Below are positions 40,532-51,420 of a stretch of DNA of 64,000 bases, piece after piece (within the stretch, counting starts at the first letter, position 1; every line of letters begins with the position of its first letter). The stretch spans positions 186,001 to 250,000 of the forward strand of contig CAADRB010000032.1 of the NCBI GenBank assembly GCA_900708905.1, in the 5' to 3' direction. The notes beneath the pieces were generated by a model. The model did no database searches. It saw only the letters and a list, made by a program, of their open reading frames with translations, and was not told where the DNA came from. This stretch comes from Hymenolepis diminuta. Its lineage: Eukaryota > Platyhelminthes > Cestoda > Cyclophyllidea > Hymenolepididae. The position numbers and the translations under genes were made by a program.

Positions 40532-40582
40532 ATTGGCTCATCGTGGCCCAATCAATCGCCTTGCAACAGAATTTCTTATTGG
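40532..40582 (+). promoter_or_regulatory. Triple CCAAT-box promoter
   Basis: Three CCAAT boxes occur in 51 bp: inverted ATTGG at 40532-40536, CCAAT at 40548-40552 and inverted ATTGG at 40578-40582. The sequence is clearly less AT-rich than its surroundings and ends 73 bp before the start of the 174-codon ORF. Spaced multiple CCAAT boxes bound by NF-Y are common in cell-cycle promoters of vertebrates; applying that here is inference. Confidence 0.55.
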
Positions 40583-40654
40583 TCAGCCCCGCGTAGTGTT
40601 TAAGAAGAGACTGCTTGCTGGATTTTGGCTGCATAACTCTGACAGAGGGATAAA

Positions 40655-41179
40655 ATGGCAAATCCCAAATGCCATGATTTAGCAGATCATACACTGTTGG
40701 CACCACCTCTTGCGGAAGCTTTTGATGAACTACGATTATCCACCATCTCCCTTTTTGGTAATGCTTCTAGTAATCCCAGTGGTCAATGCTCACATGGTTC
40801 TCTTGAGCGTTTTCTTGATTCCCCTCGAATTTCATCCACGGTTTCTCCTCGTCCCTACTTCCAACACTTTACTGTTGAAATGGACTACTTTTCTCACAAA
40901 CAAACGTACGGATCTTGCTCTGTCTTAACAGAATTCGCTAATTATGAAACAAGTGTTAATGCCCATGCTAATTCAAACAGTCTTAATCTTCATACACTTA
41001 AACGGCTTCGCCATAACTCCGCTTCACCGAAATTCCCAATTGATCATGAAGAAAACAGACCTCTAAAGTTTAATACAGAGGCTCCCGAGAATTCACTTAC
41101 TATTGCCCATCCAAAACCTTGCTATGTTCTTCATGTTAATGTGGTTAATACAAACCCTGATACAACGAACCGGGAATAA
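40655..41179 (+). CDS. Unrecognised 174-residue protein with S-P sites and a basic motif
   Basis: This is an intronless ORF whose AUG (gataaaatgg) lies 73 bp after a triple CCAAT promoter-like block. Codon composition is balanced, unlike the AT-driven chance frames around it, and two overlapping frames (40710 and 41103 starts) are shadows. I do not recognise the family. No signal peptide or membrane helix is evident. Visible features are three Ser-Pro sites (S56, S64, S124), which could be proline-directed kinase targets; a basic patch KRLRH (116-120) that could be part of a nuclear signal; and a hydrophilic Ser/Asn/His-rich composition suggesting disorder. AATAAA overlaps the stop codon (41175-41180), and ATTAAA at 41461 is another possible poly(A) signal. 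It could be a small nuclear regulatory protein; that is speculation. Confidence 0.6.
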   Translation: MANPKCHDLADHTLLAPPLAEAFDELRLSTISLFGNASSNPSGQCSHGSLERFLDSPRISSTVSPRPYFQHFTVEMDYFSHKQTYGSCSVLTEFANYETSVNAHANSNSLNLHTLKRLRHNSASPKFPIDHEENRPLKFNTEAPENSLTIAHPKPCYVLHVNVVNTNPDTTNRE

Positions 41180-41180
41180 A

Positions 41181-44100
41181 TGCTGTCTAAATTTTACAAT
41201 ACTTGTAAAGTACTTAGTTATCTTTCACTCATTGTTGTGCTGCGCTATTAATATCCATGGCCCATTTGGACAAACCGATAACAGGCGGTAATTAAGCCTT
41301 TTATTTTTCTGCTTAAATGGGCAAACAATTCAATTGTTGTTTGCTGTTCCTATCTCACTATACATTAATATATTTTTAAAAGTTATATTTTTTGTTTATC
41401 AAAATATTTCACTGCATGTACTTAATTTTTATCTATACCAGCTTAATTATAATATTTTTAATTAAACGATAGTCATACATTATCTTCGTCAACAATTTTT
41501 TAATGTAAACATCCTTAATGTGTTCAAAATTCATAAAATAGGTGTATCTGTATTAAAACGCCAATGTAAACAATAACAGACCATAAATAGCAGTAATTTA
41601 AAAATATCTACACAAGTTTCCTTTTTTTAGAAGACTTTCCGAGGTCCCTATTCCTTTGTTTTAGAATGACTTAAATTTACAAATGTGATATTCCCTTGCA
41701 AGAAGAACCTGCACAATTTTTAAATGCAGCATTTTCACAAGTCCATTTATTTTCAGCCAGATTAAGCTGGCAGATAAACGCACATTCCTTTGGCCCTAAT
41801 CCTAATTAATCTCCTGAGATCACCGAGAACCGCTCCAATTACTGAAATAAGGCAAAACAGATGGGAACAAAATATTGACTTCGCCGTTTTTATAGCTCTT
41901 TTCCTTAAATTAACTTACTTATTCATCAAAATTAGCAAGTGCGATCGTTTTTCAATGCTTTAAATCTTCCACTTTTCCCTCCACATCTTAAAATAAACCA
42001 AAGTGATCAATCGTTTACGGTTTCTTGAAGGCTAACTACTTCTCACCACTTTGCGAGAATTTGTTAATTGGTTTCAAACCCAAATGATCATGTTAGTTGA
42101 TGAAAAATGTTCACCACATTTTAAATTGTAACTATTTCCCCTTTTATAGTATAAGGATATTGTGTGTAACATCTGAACCAACCAAAATTGTCATAATTTT
42201 TAAAACGGTAAAATAAGTAAATAAAAGTCAAATTATTACTTTTCTTATTCATAGTGTAAATATTCGTAAATATTTTGTCAAGGCCATGCATGTCTGCTAA
42301 CACTCACATTCGAAATATCCCTTCAAATTCATTGAAACTTCAGAATTAAGTCAGAAATAGAGTCTATTTTTAGTTACAAGCATGCACTTTATCTTTTGGT
42401 AACATTTTATTGCGTACATTTTGGGCAATTTATCAGGTAATCTCTGAAATATGTGCCATAAATCTGCTCAAACTGATAAAAATAATTCCAAAGCACCAAA
42501 CTTGTCAAAAAATGAAAAAGTTTGAATGGTTGGCTTGTGAAATTAATTACTCTTTTTTTAAAAATTGAACTATTGTCCTTTTAAAAGTCCTCATTCCAAA
42601 TCTGCGATTTAGACACGGAATACTTGAAACTTTCGAAATAATCGTTATAAAAATACGAGAGAAGTAGTCTGTGAATTTCGGTTTTTGGGTCTAGAAATTC
42701 TACATAATTCCACTTGGATTTAGAGTGCAGTTTGAAGCTTATTTTTTAAGCTAATTTGGTAAAAACTAGTTTCAAGAGGGAAGTTTTGCATTCACGATCC
42801 AGTTCAAATTCGTTTGATCGGAGAACTGAGTGCTTATTTGATTTTGCCAAAGTGTGGCCGTGAAATCAGGCCCGTGCATGCGGTTACACAGCTGCTAGTT
42901 TTAACTGCAATTAGTGACAAGGACAGTTGGATGATACTGGCATACTCGATCTTAAGATAGCAGAGGTCACTAGTGTTCACTCATGTCAACCTGTAATTTG
43001 AGTTTCAGTATTTATATGCATCGATTGATGTAGATATCCAAGTTTAAGGATAGTTAGAAAGTAATTATTTCCAACAGTCGGGCGGTGATCAGATTCAATG
43101 GTTGGATGAAAGCACTAATTTGATTGTTAATGAAGGTGGAGAAAGTTGTGGGGTCCTCTACTTTAGGTATAAAATATGATGCGCTCATTACAGTGTGCAG
43201 ATGCATTTATGCTTATTTCAAAATCACACTCTTTGGATTACGAACCCAACAAATTTTAACTGGGGTAACAACAAACAAATACCAGTGCAGTAGTGTTTAA
43301 AATCTGACAACACTGTTAAAGACATCAAATAGGAGATTATGGTTAAAAAATAGCCCTCAGCTCAAGTCACTTTCTCTAGTGTCAGAAAATATTGTTAACA
43401 TGATGTATGCAAATTTTATCCCGATGAAAGGTGATCAGTATAGTTAAAATATCTAGTCCGGTGGCTTCTTGACAGACATGTTTAAGTGGTGCGATTTAAG
43501 ACAAATGTTATTAATAGATAATAATAAATTAATAAGGCAACTAAATAATAGGGTAAATATCGTACATATTTCACCCTCCATACTCCAGATACAGATACTC
43601 CAGATAAATTAGAAAAGTATCTTTTCGATGATTCTATTTTCAGTTAGCATTGGTATATATTTTTAAAGCCTTAAAAATTGATTTGAAACATTTATTTTTG
43701 CACATAGCAAAAGGAAACGCCTCTATACTTTTAAATCATGGGGTGCCTAAACAGATTACATAGTATGTATTCTACTAACTAATAAAGAGGATAGTATAAA
43801 GGAACATATTAAGAGAATTTCATTGATCAAATTTTTTAGCGTTGAGGTTTCAACTTTCTCACATGTGACATTATTTGCATCATAATTTCATCTGTTTCAA
43901 ATATCAAATTTCCTAATTTGATACAGAACATCTAAGTGCGTTCACGATTCCGATATTCAAAGTTTGTTGACTGGCTGATTGAATTTAATGATCTTTCATA
44001 CCAATTGGGTTCATTTATGTCTTTTTATATCCATATGCAGTAACAACATCTTGAACTTTCACATATATATATACGTATATATGTTAATGTATGATAGCTT

Positions 44101-44239
44101 ACAAAAAATAAATAAGGGACGGAATTTACGATAAAATTACTAATATTAATTATATATATAGATATCACAGTTATGCTATATGAAAACGCTAAGCTGAAAA
44201 ATGTCATGAAGGGTCATTTTCGCCATCTTAAACTTTGGT
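41181..44239. other. AT-rich stretch without a recognisable gene
   Basis: No supported gene or element. A TA-rich microsatellite-like tract lies near 44062-44083. Confidence 0.35.
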
Positions 44240-44570
44240 TTAAAAAACTGAACTGAAGATGCAAGGGTAAATTTTCCTAATTAAATAGCATTAAACATCG
44301 TGGGCATGCATTTGCTGCAATCTGGGGAACGAATCAAGAAATCCGAATTTTGAAGTGTGAACTCTCCATTTAGAAAATAATGTAGAACCGGAATCCAAAA
44401 AATCAAATGAATTAAGACTTTCGACACTTTGATGCTGCTCTCAGCACCTTTTTGATCCTCTTCCCTTTATCATTTGTCTGACTTTCTATTAACCGATTTT
44501 AATTGCTTCTCGGAATTAAAATTCCAACAATTTTGTTTTACTGTGATTGATGAATACAATAAAGGCAGAA
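44240..44570 (+). repeat. R1 repeat, copy b
   Basis: Good by-eye alignment to copies a and c. Landmarks are aacatcgtgg (44296), a gaattttgaagtgtgaactc block (44346), tccatttag (44367), aatccaaaaaatcaaatgaa (44392-44411) and ttttgatcctcttccctt, with similarity to copy c continuing through ctttatcat...aacc to about 44560. The short ORF at 44474-44656 lies partly inside it and is not credited as a gene. Confidence 0.6.
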
Positions 44571-45386
44571 CTTGTAAGTACATATCCAACAGCACGAAGG
44601 GTAGGAAGAGTGGTTACATTTCAAATTTAAACAAGCTCAACAGATATTTTTATTAATATGAACATCAGAACTAAACGTTACAGGTAAAAGCTGGAAAAGA
44701 CTGTCGAAATAATAGAAGATACTACAGTTCGTCACAGAGCTCTCTCATCGATCTACTAGAATTTGAAAGCAGTGCATCGCTTTGTCTAATTCCTATATTC
44801 GACGAAATCTTTAGTTAAATGGATTATTATTAATACCGATGGCTTCGTTTTATTTATTTAATAGCTTACCTTACCTTATATTCTCGTCATGTTCATAAGA
44901 GAATCGAGACATTTTAAAGTTTACCAAATCTTTAGCCATGACTGAAAAAGAAGGCCAACGCTTGGATTAAATGAGGAAATCCATCTAAGAGCACAACTAC
45001 TAGAAGCCCATAGTATTGGGTAAAATAAAAGATCGTGTCACATTCTTTGTTATCACGAATTCCGTAAGCGGTCATTGCGAATTACTTAACTTGATAAATA
45101 TGCACTTTTGCATATTTTCAATCCCTGATGAAGAAACTATTCAAAATTAACAATGAAATGAAATCAAGTTATTTAATATTAGTGTAAATCATTTCAGAAG
45201 CTTCATCTTGTTTGTGTTGTGAAAGATTACATATGTCATGCAGTAATCATGTAGAAATTTAAACAATTTGAAAATATGAAAAGCGTAACTATCTAGTGGA
45301 TTTGCTTTATTTTGAACAAATAATGTTGTTAAACTAATCTGATTAATTGCTCATAGTAACCTAATATGCAACGTAGATGTAAATAG

Positions 45387-45505
45387 CCAATCACATTTTT
45401 GCTTAGCCAGTTAACCAATAGCGTGGGAACATTTGATCTTAGTGAATAATCATGTGATGCAATAACCGATCATGTATCTGTAGCATTGATTATATATTTA
45501 TAAAA
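45387..45505 (+). promoter_or_regulatory. CCAAT and TATA elements before the decayed gene
   Basis: CCAAT boxes at 45387-45391 and 45415-45419 are followed by TATAAAA at 45499-45505, 27 bp before an ATG at 45532. Alternatively, tttatttcattatag ending at 45527 is a good 3' splice acceptor and the ATG would be in a downstream exon. Both readings fit; they imply an intronless gene or a last exon respectively. Confidence 0.4.
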
Positions 45506-45531
45506 TACAACTTTTATTTCATTATAGGACT

Positions 45532-46345
45532 ATGGTTATTTCTTGCAACCTTTTCGTTCTTTTTACAATCTGCCTTATCTGCTCATCGACCGATCCAACA
45601 GTGGTTCAACAAATCTTGGACAAACTCGTACGTTCCTGGAAACTGATATTTCACCAAAGGATCTGCAAAAAATCATTGTTACAGTGGAACACCTGAATGA
45701 GACTCTTAGAACATTCGATCCTACAACAATTGAGATGATCATTGAATGTTTGCACAATCCCAATAAGTTATTGCTTAAACTATCTTTGGAGACAATCAAG
45801 GAGATTTTAGGCAACACCAGGTCTGCTGTTGCCCAAAAATTGCCAATATCAAGGCAGAAGATGATTGATAGTTAGTTTGATGACATAGACAATCGTAGCC
45901 ACAAAAAGAAACGTTGATCTTTGGAAGACGAAGGTTATTATCACCCATATTCTTTCGGTTATTATTTCTTTCCATTCAAATATCCTTGTGAAGAGTTTGG
46001 CTGAGAACTAGTATCCAATATTTATTAATGATTTGAATACGGGCATTTTCCTGAATTTGAGTTTGATCAATTGTATGATGCGGAAAATCTAATAGTAGAG
46101 GGTTTGGAGGTTTCAGTTGGTCACACTTTCTTGATATATATGCCATATATTCCAGATGAGCATGCGGATGCACTATTCTACCAAGAGCCGGGAGTTGTCA
46201 GTTAGTTAGTTCAAGACCTCATGATAAAGACGTACCTGATGATAGTACAGTTTATTGTGTCCTGCGTTCAAGAGTTTTTTCTCTCGTTACTGAAATGGGA
46301 TCTAAAGCATGGCCAATCCTCTTGATTTAAAAAAACCGTCGATAA
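45532..46345 (+). pseudogene. Decayed gene for a probably secreted protein (R1 family, longest copy)
   Basis: The frame from ATG 45532 opens with a signal-peptide-like stretch (MVISCNLFVLFTICLICSS), then helical DPTVVQQILDKLVRSWK. After a frameshift near 45640-45660 the reading continues in the frame of the 45543-45875 ORF (helical, Leu/Ile/Glu-rich, to MIDS). The same frame then stays coding-like for another 330 bp despite six stops (for example FDDIDNRSHKKKR, EDEGYYHPYSFGYYFF, FEYGHFPEFEFDQLYD) and ends near 46345 after another frame change. This persistence of sense-like sequence across stops is what a recently dead gene shows. I do not recognise the family. Its 3' end carries the R1 sequence found in at least five other places in the window, so R1 probably represents 3' pieces of further copies. 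Confidence 0.55.
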
Positions 46346-46570
46346 GCACTGAACATCCAAGCAACGATTCATGAGATACGAATTTTCGAAGAATGTCGAC
46401 TACTAATTTAATAAATTTTACACAACTTGAGTCCAAAAATCAAATGAAGTAAGATATTTTGATACCACGACATTGCTCTCTATATCATTTTGATTTCCTC
46501 CTCTTTATCATCTGCTTGACTTTGTGGTAACCAGTTCCGGTTGTTTTCTACAATTAAAACTGTACATCTT
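46346..46570 (+). repeat. R1 repeat, copy c (3' flank of the decayed gene)
   Basis: Contains cgataagcactgaacatcc (46338-46356), gattcatgagatacgaattt (46366-46385), gagtccaaaaatcaaatgaa (46430-46449), gataccacgacattgctctc and ttatcatctgcttgact. It matches copies a and b in the same order. The R1 similarity to copy a extends upstream to about 46240, into the pseudogene. Confidence 0.65.
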
Positions 46571-46913
46571 TTTGTGTAACTCTGGGGTAAAAATGGGGAT
46601 ATCGAATTATCTGATAAAGGACTGCTCATCAGTAACGTGTATTTTTTTATTTAGCCAGTAAATCAAAAATGTAATATTAAATAATTTAACCACCAAATAC
46701 CTTATCAGTAGTAAAATTTGGCTTTGCTCTTAAAATACATTAAAACTTATGTCAGGCTGCTAAATTACTAAGGGGTAATTTAATAAATTTATATAAAATT
46801 GTTTTCCTTAATATAAAATGCACGTTTTCACACATTTGCATAGAAGTGTTAAATGTATCCGGAGTCGATTTTTAAGCCAAATTTACAAATCTACAACTAT
46901 CAGAAAGTTTTTA

Positions 46914-48204
46914 TCGGGTTGTAACAGAAGTTCTGTCCAATTTTTGAGCTGTGTTTAGAGCAAAATTACTTCAATTTAGCTTGTTAATGCTGTATACTTA
47001 TCTATGGTAATTAATAAAATATTATTCCTTCTTTCAGATTGCGTAATAATTATCATTACACATAACTATTTCTAGCCCTAATGTGCACTTCAAATAAAGA
47101 GCATAACATGCATATTTTACTGTTTGAATTTCTTTAAGGAAATACGACCAGCTCAGCAGCAAATACACTCAAAGACACGTGTGGAAATAATGTTGTGAGT
47201 GAAAAGACCTGCAAAAGGTGGTTTTCATGTTTCGAAAAAGATGAATTCGGTCTGAAAGACGAACCGAGAGCAGGATGCTCAAGAAAACTCAAATCTGAGC
47301 AGTTGCAATTTGCCATTGACGAAAATCCCACTTGCATAGTTAGAGAACTGAGCAAAACCTTTCACGTAAGTTGCCATACGATCATATATAGGAAAATGAA
47401 AAAACTTGGCTGGGAAGGTTTCCAAGCGTGGCAAATGAGTCCCCTCCTCCACACGACTTGCCAGAAATCAACAAGTAACAGTGTGTGATCTATTGTGTTT
47501 CACTGCGTTCTCGTGAACTTCAGGCATCTTTTCAGACCGAATCATAACTGACGACGAGAAGTAGATTCCTTACAACAATGTTAAGCGCAAAGGACAGTGG
47601 CTGAGTTGTGGTTCAAAGCCAATTTCACAACTGTGAAGCGGACTGCACCCGAAAAAATTCTTTTGTGTGTATGGTGCTATTTGAAGGGAATCGTTTATTG
47701 TGAACTAATAAGTGACAGTCAACCAATAACCTCCCAAGTTTAATGCCAGCAGCTAACTCGCTTAAAAGCGGTTAACGGCAAGAAAAACGGCCGTCTTTGG
47801 TTAATCGAAAAGGAGTGATTCTGCACCATGACAATGCCAAACCCCACACTTCAAGAGCAACCAAAAATTTCGTTGAAGAAATTGACTGAGAAGTTATGCA
47901 TCACCCACCATATTCTTCCGATCTTTTCTTGCACCAATTGATTTTCATCTTTTCAGGAGCTTGCAGAATCATTTAATGCGACAAAGGCCTACTTCAATAG
48001 AAGAAGTCGAAATGAATCAAGTTGTTTTTTTGAGTCCAAGCTGGCTTAATTCTCTGAAGAAGGAATGAGAAAGCTTTTGGCAAGATGAGAAGATGTAATG
48101 AATAAAAATGGTGACTATGTTGAACACTAAGTAAATGTCTTTGTGACAAAAATTCACCTTTAATTCTAATTTAAAATATGGACAGAACTTTCGTTGCAAC
48201 CTGA
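46914..48204 (+). mobile_element. Decayed mariner transposon, copy 2
   Basis: A 1.29-kb element. The left end, tcgggttgtaacagaagttc, is preceded by the target TA; the right end, actttcgttgcaacctga, is the degenerate inverse. It belongs to the same family as 473-1747 but in the opposite orientation, and similarity runs end to end. Both copies lie 150-350 bp downstream of an R1 repeat copy. The transposase inside is broken. Confidence 0.85.
47081..48070 (+). pseudogene. Mariner transposase pseudogene (copy 2)
   Basis: The ATG at 47081 begins the typical N-terminus, but an in-frame stop (47135-47137) sits where copy 1 reads a sense codon. The frame reopens at 47195-47488 and keeps the DNA-binding part: VVSEKTCKRWF, GLKDEPRAG and a second helix-turn-helix around RELSKTFHVSCHTI. 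It is then lost. Catalytic landmarks survive in pieces: T-D-D-E-K near 47548, H-D-N-A at 47827 and, after a net 5-base insertion that changes frame, the third Asp (A-P-I-D) at 47940. Intact mariner transposases are about 345 residues; this cannot produce one. Confidence 0.85.
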
Positions 48205-51109
48205 GAGAAGAATATGTTTGGAATCTCTAAACTGAAGTTTTTTACAATTTTTATCATATTTTGTCACTGGAATCAATGTTAAGACCTATTTATGAGGTAT
48301 TTTCCGACTGCATTTTAAAATGGCACTGTTAAATCAAAATCTTCATAATCCTCTTTTTAGCCATCAGTCGTTACAATGCAGCTGACTGCTTGGATGAAGT
48401 TGGATTTGAAAATCATTAAAACATTTTCTGTTGTTCTAATTTTATTAATAATTGTGAATCAGTTTCTTAAAGAACTTAACCATAATGCGTGAAATAACCC
48501 TACTTTCTGTAATAGGATATTAATGAACTAATAATTTGTTATAAATTATTGTAATTGTTAGCGGTATTCAAATGTATTACCGATGGCTCGACTAAAAAAT
48601 AATAGGAAAATCGATCTTTACGTCATTTAAACCGATATTTTATAAAGAAAATAATACACCTTTGCCATTATTTGTGAAAAAGATTTATTCTTACGTACTT
48701 TATGAAATTTTTAAAGATAAAATAATTTTTTCAGGTCGATGACAGAACAGAATTCAATGAACAAAATATTTTGGTAAAGAAATATATTCTAGGGAAAAAA
48801 GAAGTAGGGAAATATATTAGTATTTAAATAAATAACAATTAAAATTATTATGTTTATGCTTTGAGGTTTTAATTAGGTCAGATATTTCTTGCACCTTTAC
48901 ATTAGTGACTATTGACGGCCTCCTTCTTGTATTTGTATCTCATCAATGTATCGCCATTGATCAATGTAGCTTCAAGTATTTTAATATAAATTGATGTTAT
49001 TCCAATCAGCACAATGTTTACAGAATCTTTTAATCTCTGTATTAAAGAAATTCGAATACTCAGTTAATATCCTGATTCTAATAAAACATGGGGAGTCTTT
49101 CTGTAATTATATACTTACTATATGAATAAAATAGTATTGTTACTCTGATGACACGCGTTTCTAAATCTTTTTGGTTGTGATTTATGCGCTTCTGGTAATA
49201 AACGGTATCATTTATTACAGAGATGAAATAAAATGACCAGCACAAAGCGTTGGAAATTAATCTCTGTTTAATGATAAATCAACTATTGTTATGTTTTAAG
49301 TAGCAGTATTCATTTCTCAAAGCAAGCAAAAGTCCGTTGTATCTATTGGAATTATCATGCTTTGTTAAAATGGATAAAAGCACAGTATTTATTTAAACCT
49401 GGTGGAATAAACCTTTTCATTAATTTAAAGCATTTATATTAGACAATACAACGAGTTAGTTGCCAAAATAAGCATAAAATTACGAATAAAAATTAAATGC
49501 TTTCTCTTGACAAAAATATTACTTTATTTCATGTTTTCTTCCCATTATTGAAGTAACGATTGACTCCGAAATTGTCTGTAGCCACTATTAGAAATTACGA
49601 TACGCAGTATATATTTCGATTTGAACCGGAATAAGTCTTTGCTATAGCTTTACGTTGGAATACTTCACAAAGATGGAATCAAATAAATATAATTTTATGC
49701 AATTCGTGTTTTGACACCTATATCTGCTCCGTTCAAGTCGACATCTAAAAATTCTCCCTTTTTTATCAATCGTCATTTGGCTTCTGGCAGAAACCAATCT
49801 TAACTCCCTCTGTGCTGAATTAAAATTTGAATTCCTGTTTTTCCTCCCCTTGCTCACTACAAAACGCTCAAGATCTTCAATCACCTTGCTATGTTATGGT
49901 TTATGGAAGGCCGTTGTGGCCCCTTAGCCTTTAGAATGATCTTTGCCTTGTAACTGGATATCTTTTAACCTAGCTTCATTGAGCCCTCACTTCTAATTTT
50001 GTCAAAACTTTAGGTTACGTACATTTAGTTGGGAAGCCATACGTACCAAAAATGGATATTAGATGATGTAATTATAGGGGGGAGGGGGGGGGGAGTCCTT
50101 TTTAATTCCCTCCACACATTTTCGTTATCTATCGTAAATTCCATGATATCATGACAATTGCATAAATTGCTTCTGATTTTTTGAGCAATAACTCCCGTAA
50201 ATTAACCTGCTATTCAACACACCACATCATTTTAATGCAACTATAGGGTATACAAGTGGACGAAAAGGGAGTATTTTGGATTGATTTGTTTTGTTGAACT
50301 CAGTCACAAAAATAACTTTTGCTTATACAAATTTTAACCATTTTAAACCGCCTGCACAGGGAAGAAAACAGACAAGTCGATTAAAGTATCAAACAAGACA
50401 AATTCTTCTTTTCACTCATGGTTCCTCCAAGTCATTAAAATTTAAGAATTTCTTAAAAACAATAGGCCAAAACCTGTAGAGACTCCTAAGCAACGTCCCT
50501 ATTCTTGTTTTCATATATTTTGTTCTCTTTTATGGAGAAATAGAAAAAAAGTCTTTTTTGGGAATATGCAAAAGGTTGAAGACGGAATGTCCTTGATGTA
50601 AGATATCATATGAATAAATGCGCTTCTTTTATGCACTTTTCCCATAAATTAGATTATCTTTTGACATTGTCGGTATTTCATCCTAAAAATAAAACTATGA
50701 TAGGAGTTCCAAGTAAAAAATTGAATGATGTCGAAAAGGGACTAAAAAGTGAATTTTTACTGAAGCAATTGCAAGCTGAATTGTTTCTTTGGATTGCTGT
50801 TGATTCATAGTAGCAAAATCTAAGAATGTGTATTCTCCGTATTTTGCTTCAAAGCAGAAAATTTGAAATAGAGCCCTAGGATATAATATTTAATCGCTCA
50901 AGGGAGAAATATTAAAAGTAATGACAAAACGTGCGGAATTCCTCTATAAATGGCATGATTCAATTTCAACAGCTTCAGTTAAAGAATCATTCGAGTATTT
51001 TTACTTAACATTAGCCTTATAATAAATGATGGGTTTATGTCCAGGATATAGACACGTTAGAACTTATCTTGTGTGAAGTCTGTTTCGTGAACTCTGCTAT
51101 GGAAAAATC
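48205..51109. other. AT-rich stretch without a recognisable gene
   Basis: The minus-strand frame at 49642-49884 (80 codons) is rich in Arg, Asn and Ser and less AT-driven than most chance frames. It lies in a locally CT-rich patch and shows no domain I recognise; it may be a relic of a repeat. Frames at 50291-50479 and 50610-50810 have no recognisable features. Confidence 0.35.
50077..50093 (+). repeat. G-run (G6-A-G10)
   Basis: Sixteen guanines are interrupted by one adenine in an otherwise AT-rich region. Such a tract can form a G-quadruplex or triplex, and it is also a typical site of sequencing or assembly length error. Confidence 0.9.
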
Positions 51110-51420
51110 ATGTAAACCGATTACGATCATGCTAGTGTTTTTGTTGAAGAAGAAAAAGGTGGAACTGGGATGGCAAGACCAACCATTGCAATTAAACAAC
51201 CATTCGATAAGCTCTCTACATTGTGGATAAGAATTTGACAAGTAATACAGAAGCCGAATTATGATATTTGAATTTTGGGACACGAAACAATGAACCGTCC
51301 ATGGAACGAATAATGTAAAACCCGAGTCTGAAAACTAAATGAATCAACTCCTTTGACGCTCTCCTTTATTCCATTTAGAATTTTGTTTATCCGCTCTCAG
51401 TTGCTTTTTCGTAATGAAAA
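51110..51420 (+). repeat. R1 repeat, copy d
   Basis: Aligns by eye with copies a, c and e: gcaagaccaaccattgcaat (51173-51192), taaacaaccattcgataagc (51193-51212), attgtggataag (51220), tatttgaattttgg (51265), tgaaccgtccatgg (51290), gagtctgaaaactaaatgaa and ctcctttgacgctctccttt. Upstream, the frame reads D-H-A-x-x-F-x-x-E, resembling D-E-H-A-D-A-L-F in the decayed gene at 46.15 kb, so this copy retains a little of the coding part. Confidence 0.55.

Noticed and set aside
45543..45875. 110-codon ORF as an intact gene
   Set aside because: The signal-peptide start is in another frame 11 bp upstream, and coding-like sequence continues past the stop; it is part of a pseudogene.
49642..49884. 80-codon minus-strand frame as a gene
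   Set aside because: No domain, start context or splice signals are recognised, and it lies in a CT-rich patch that lacks stops on one strand.
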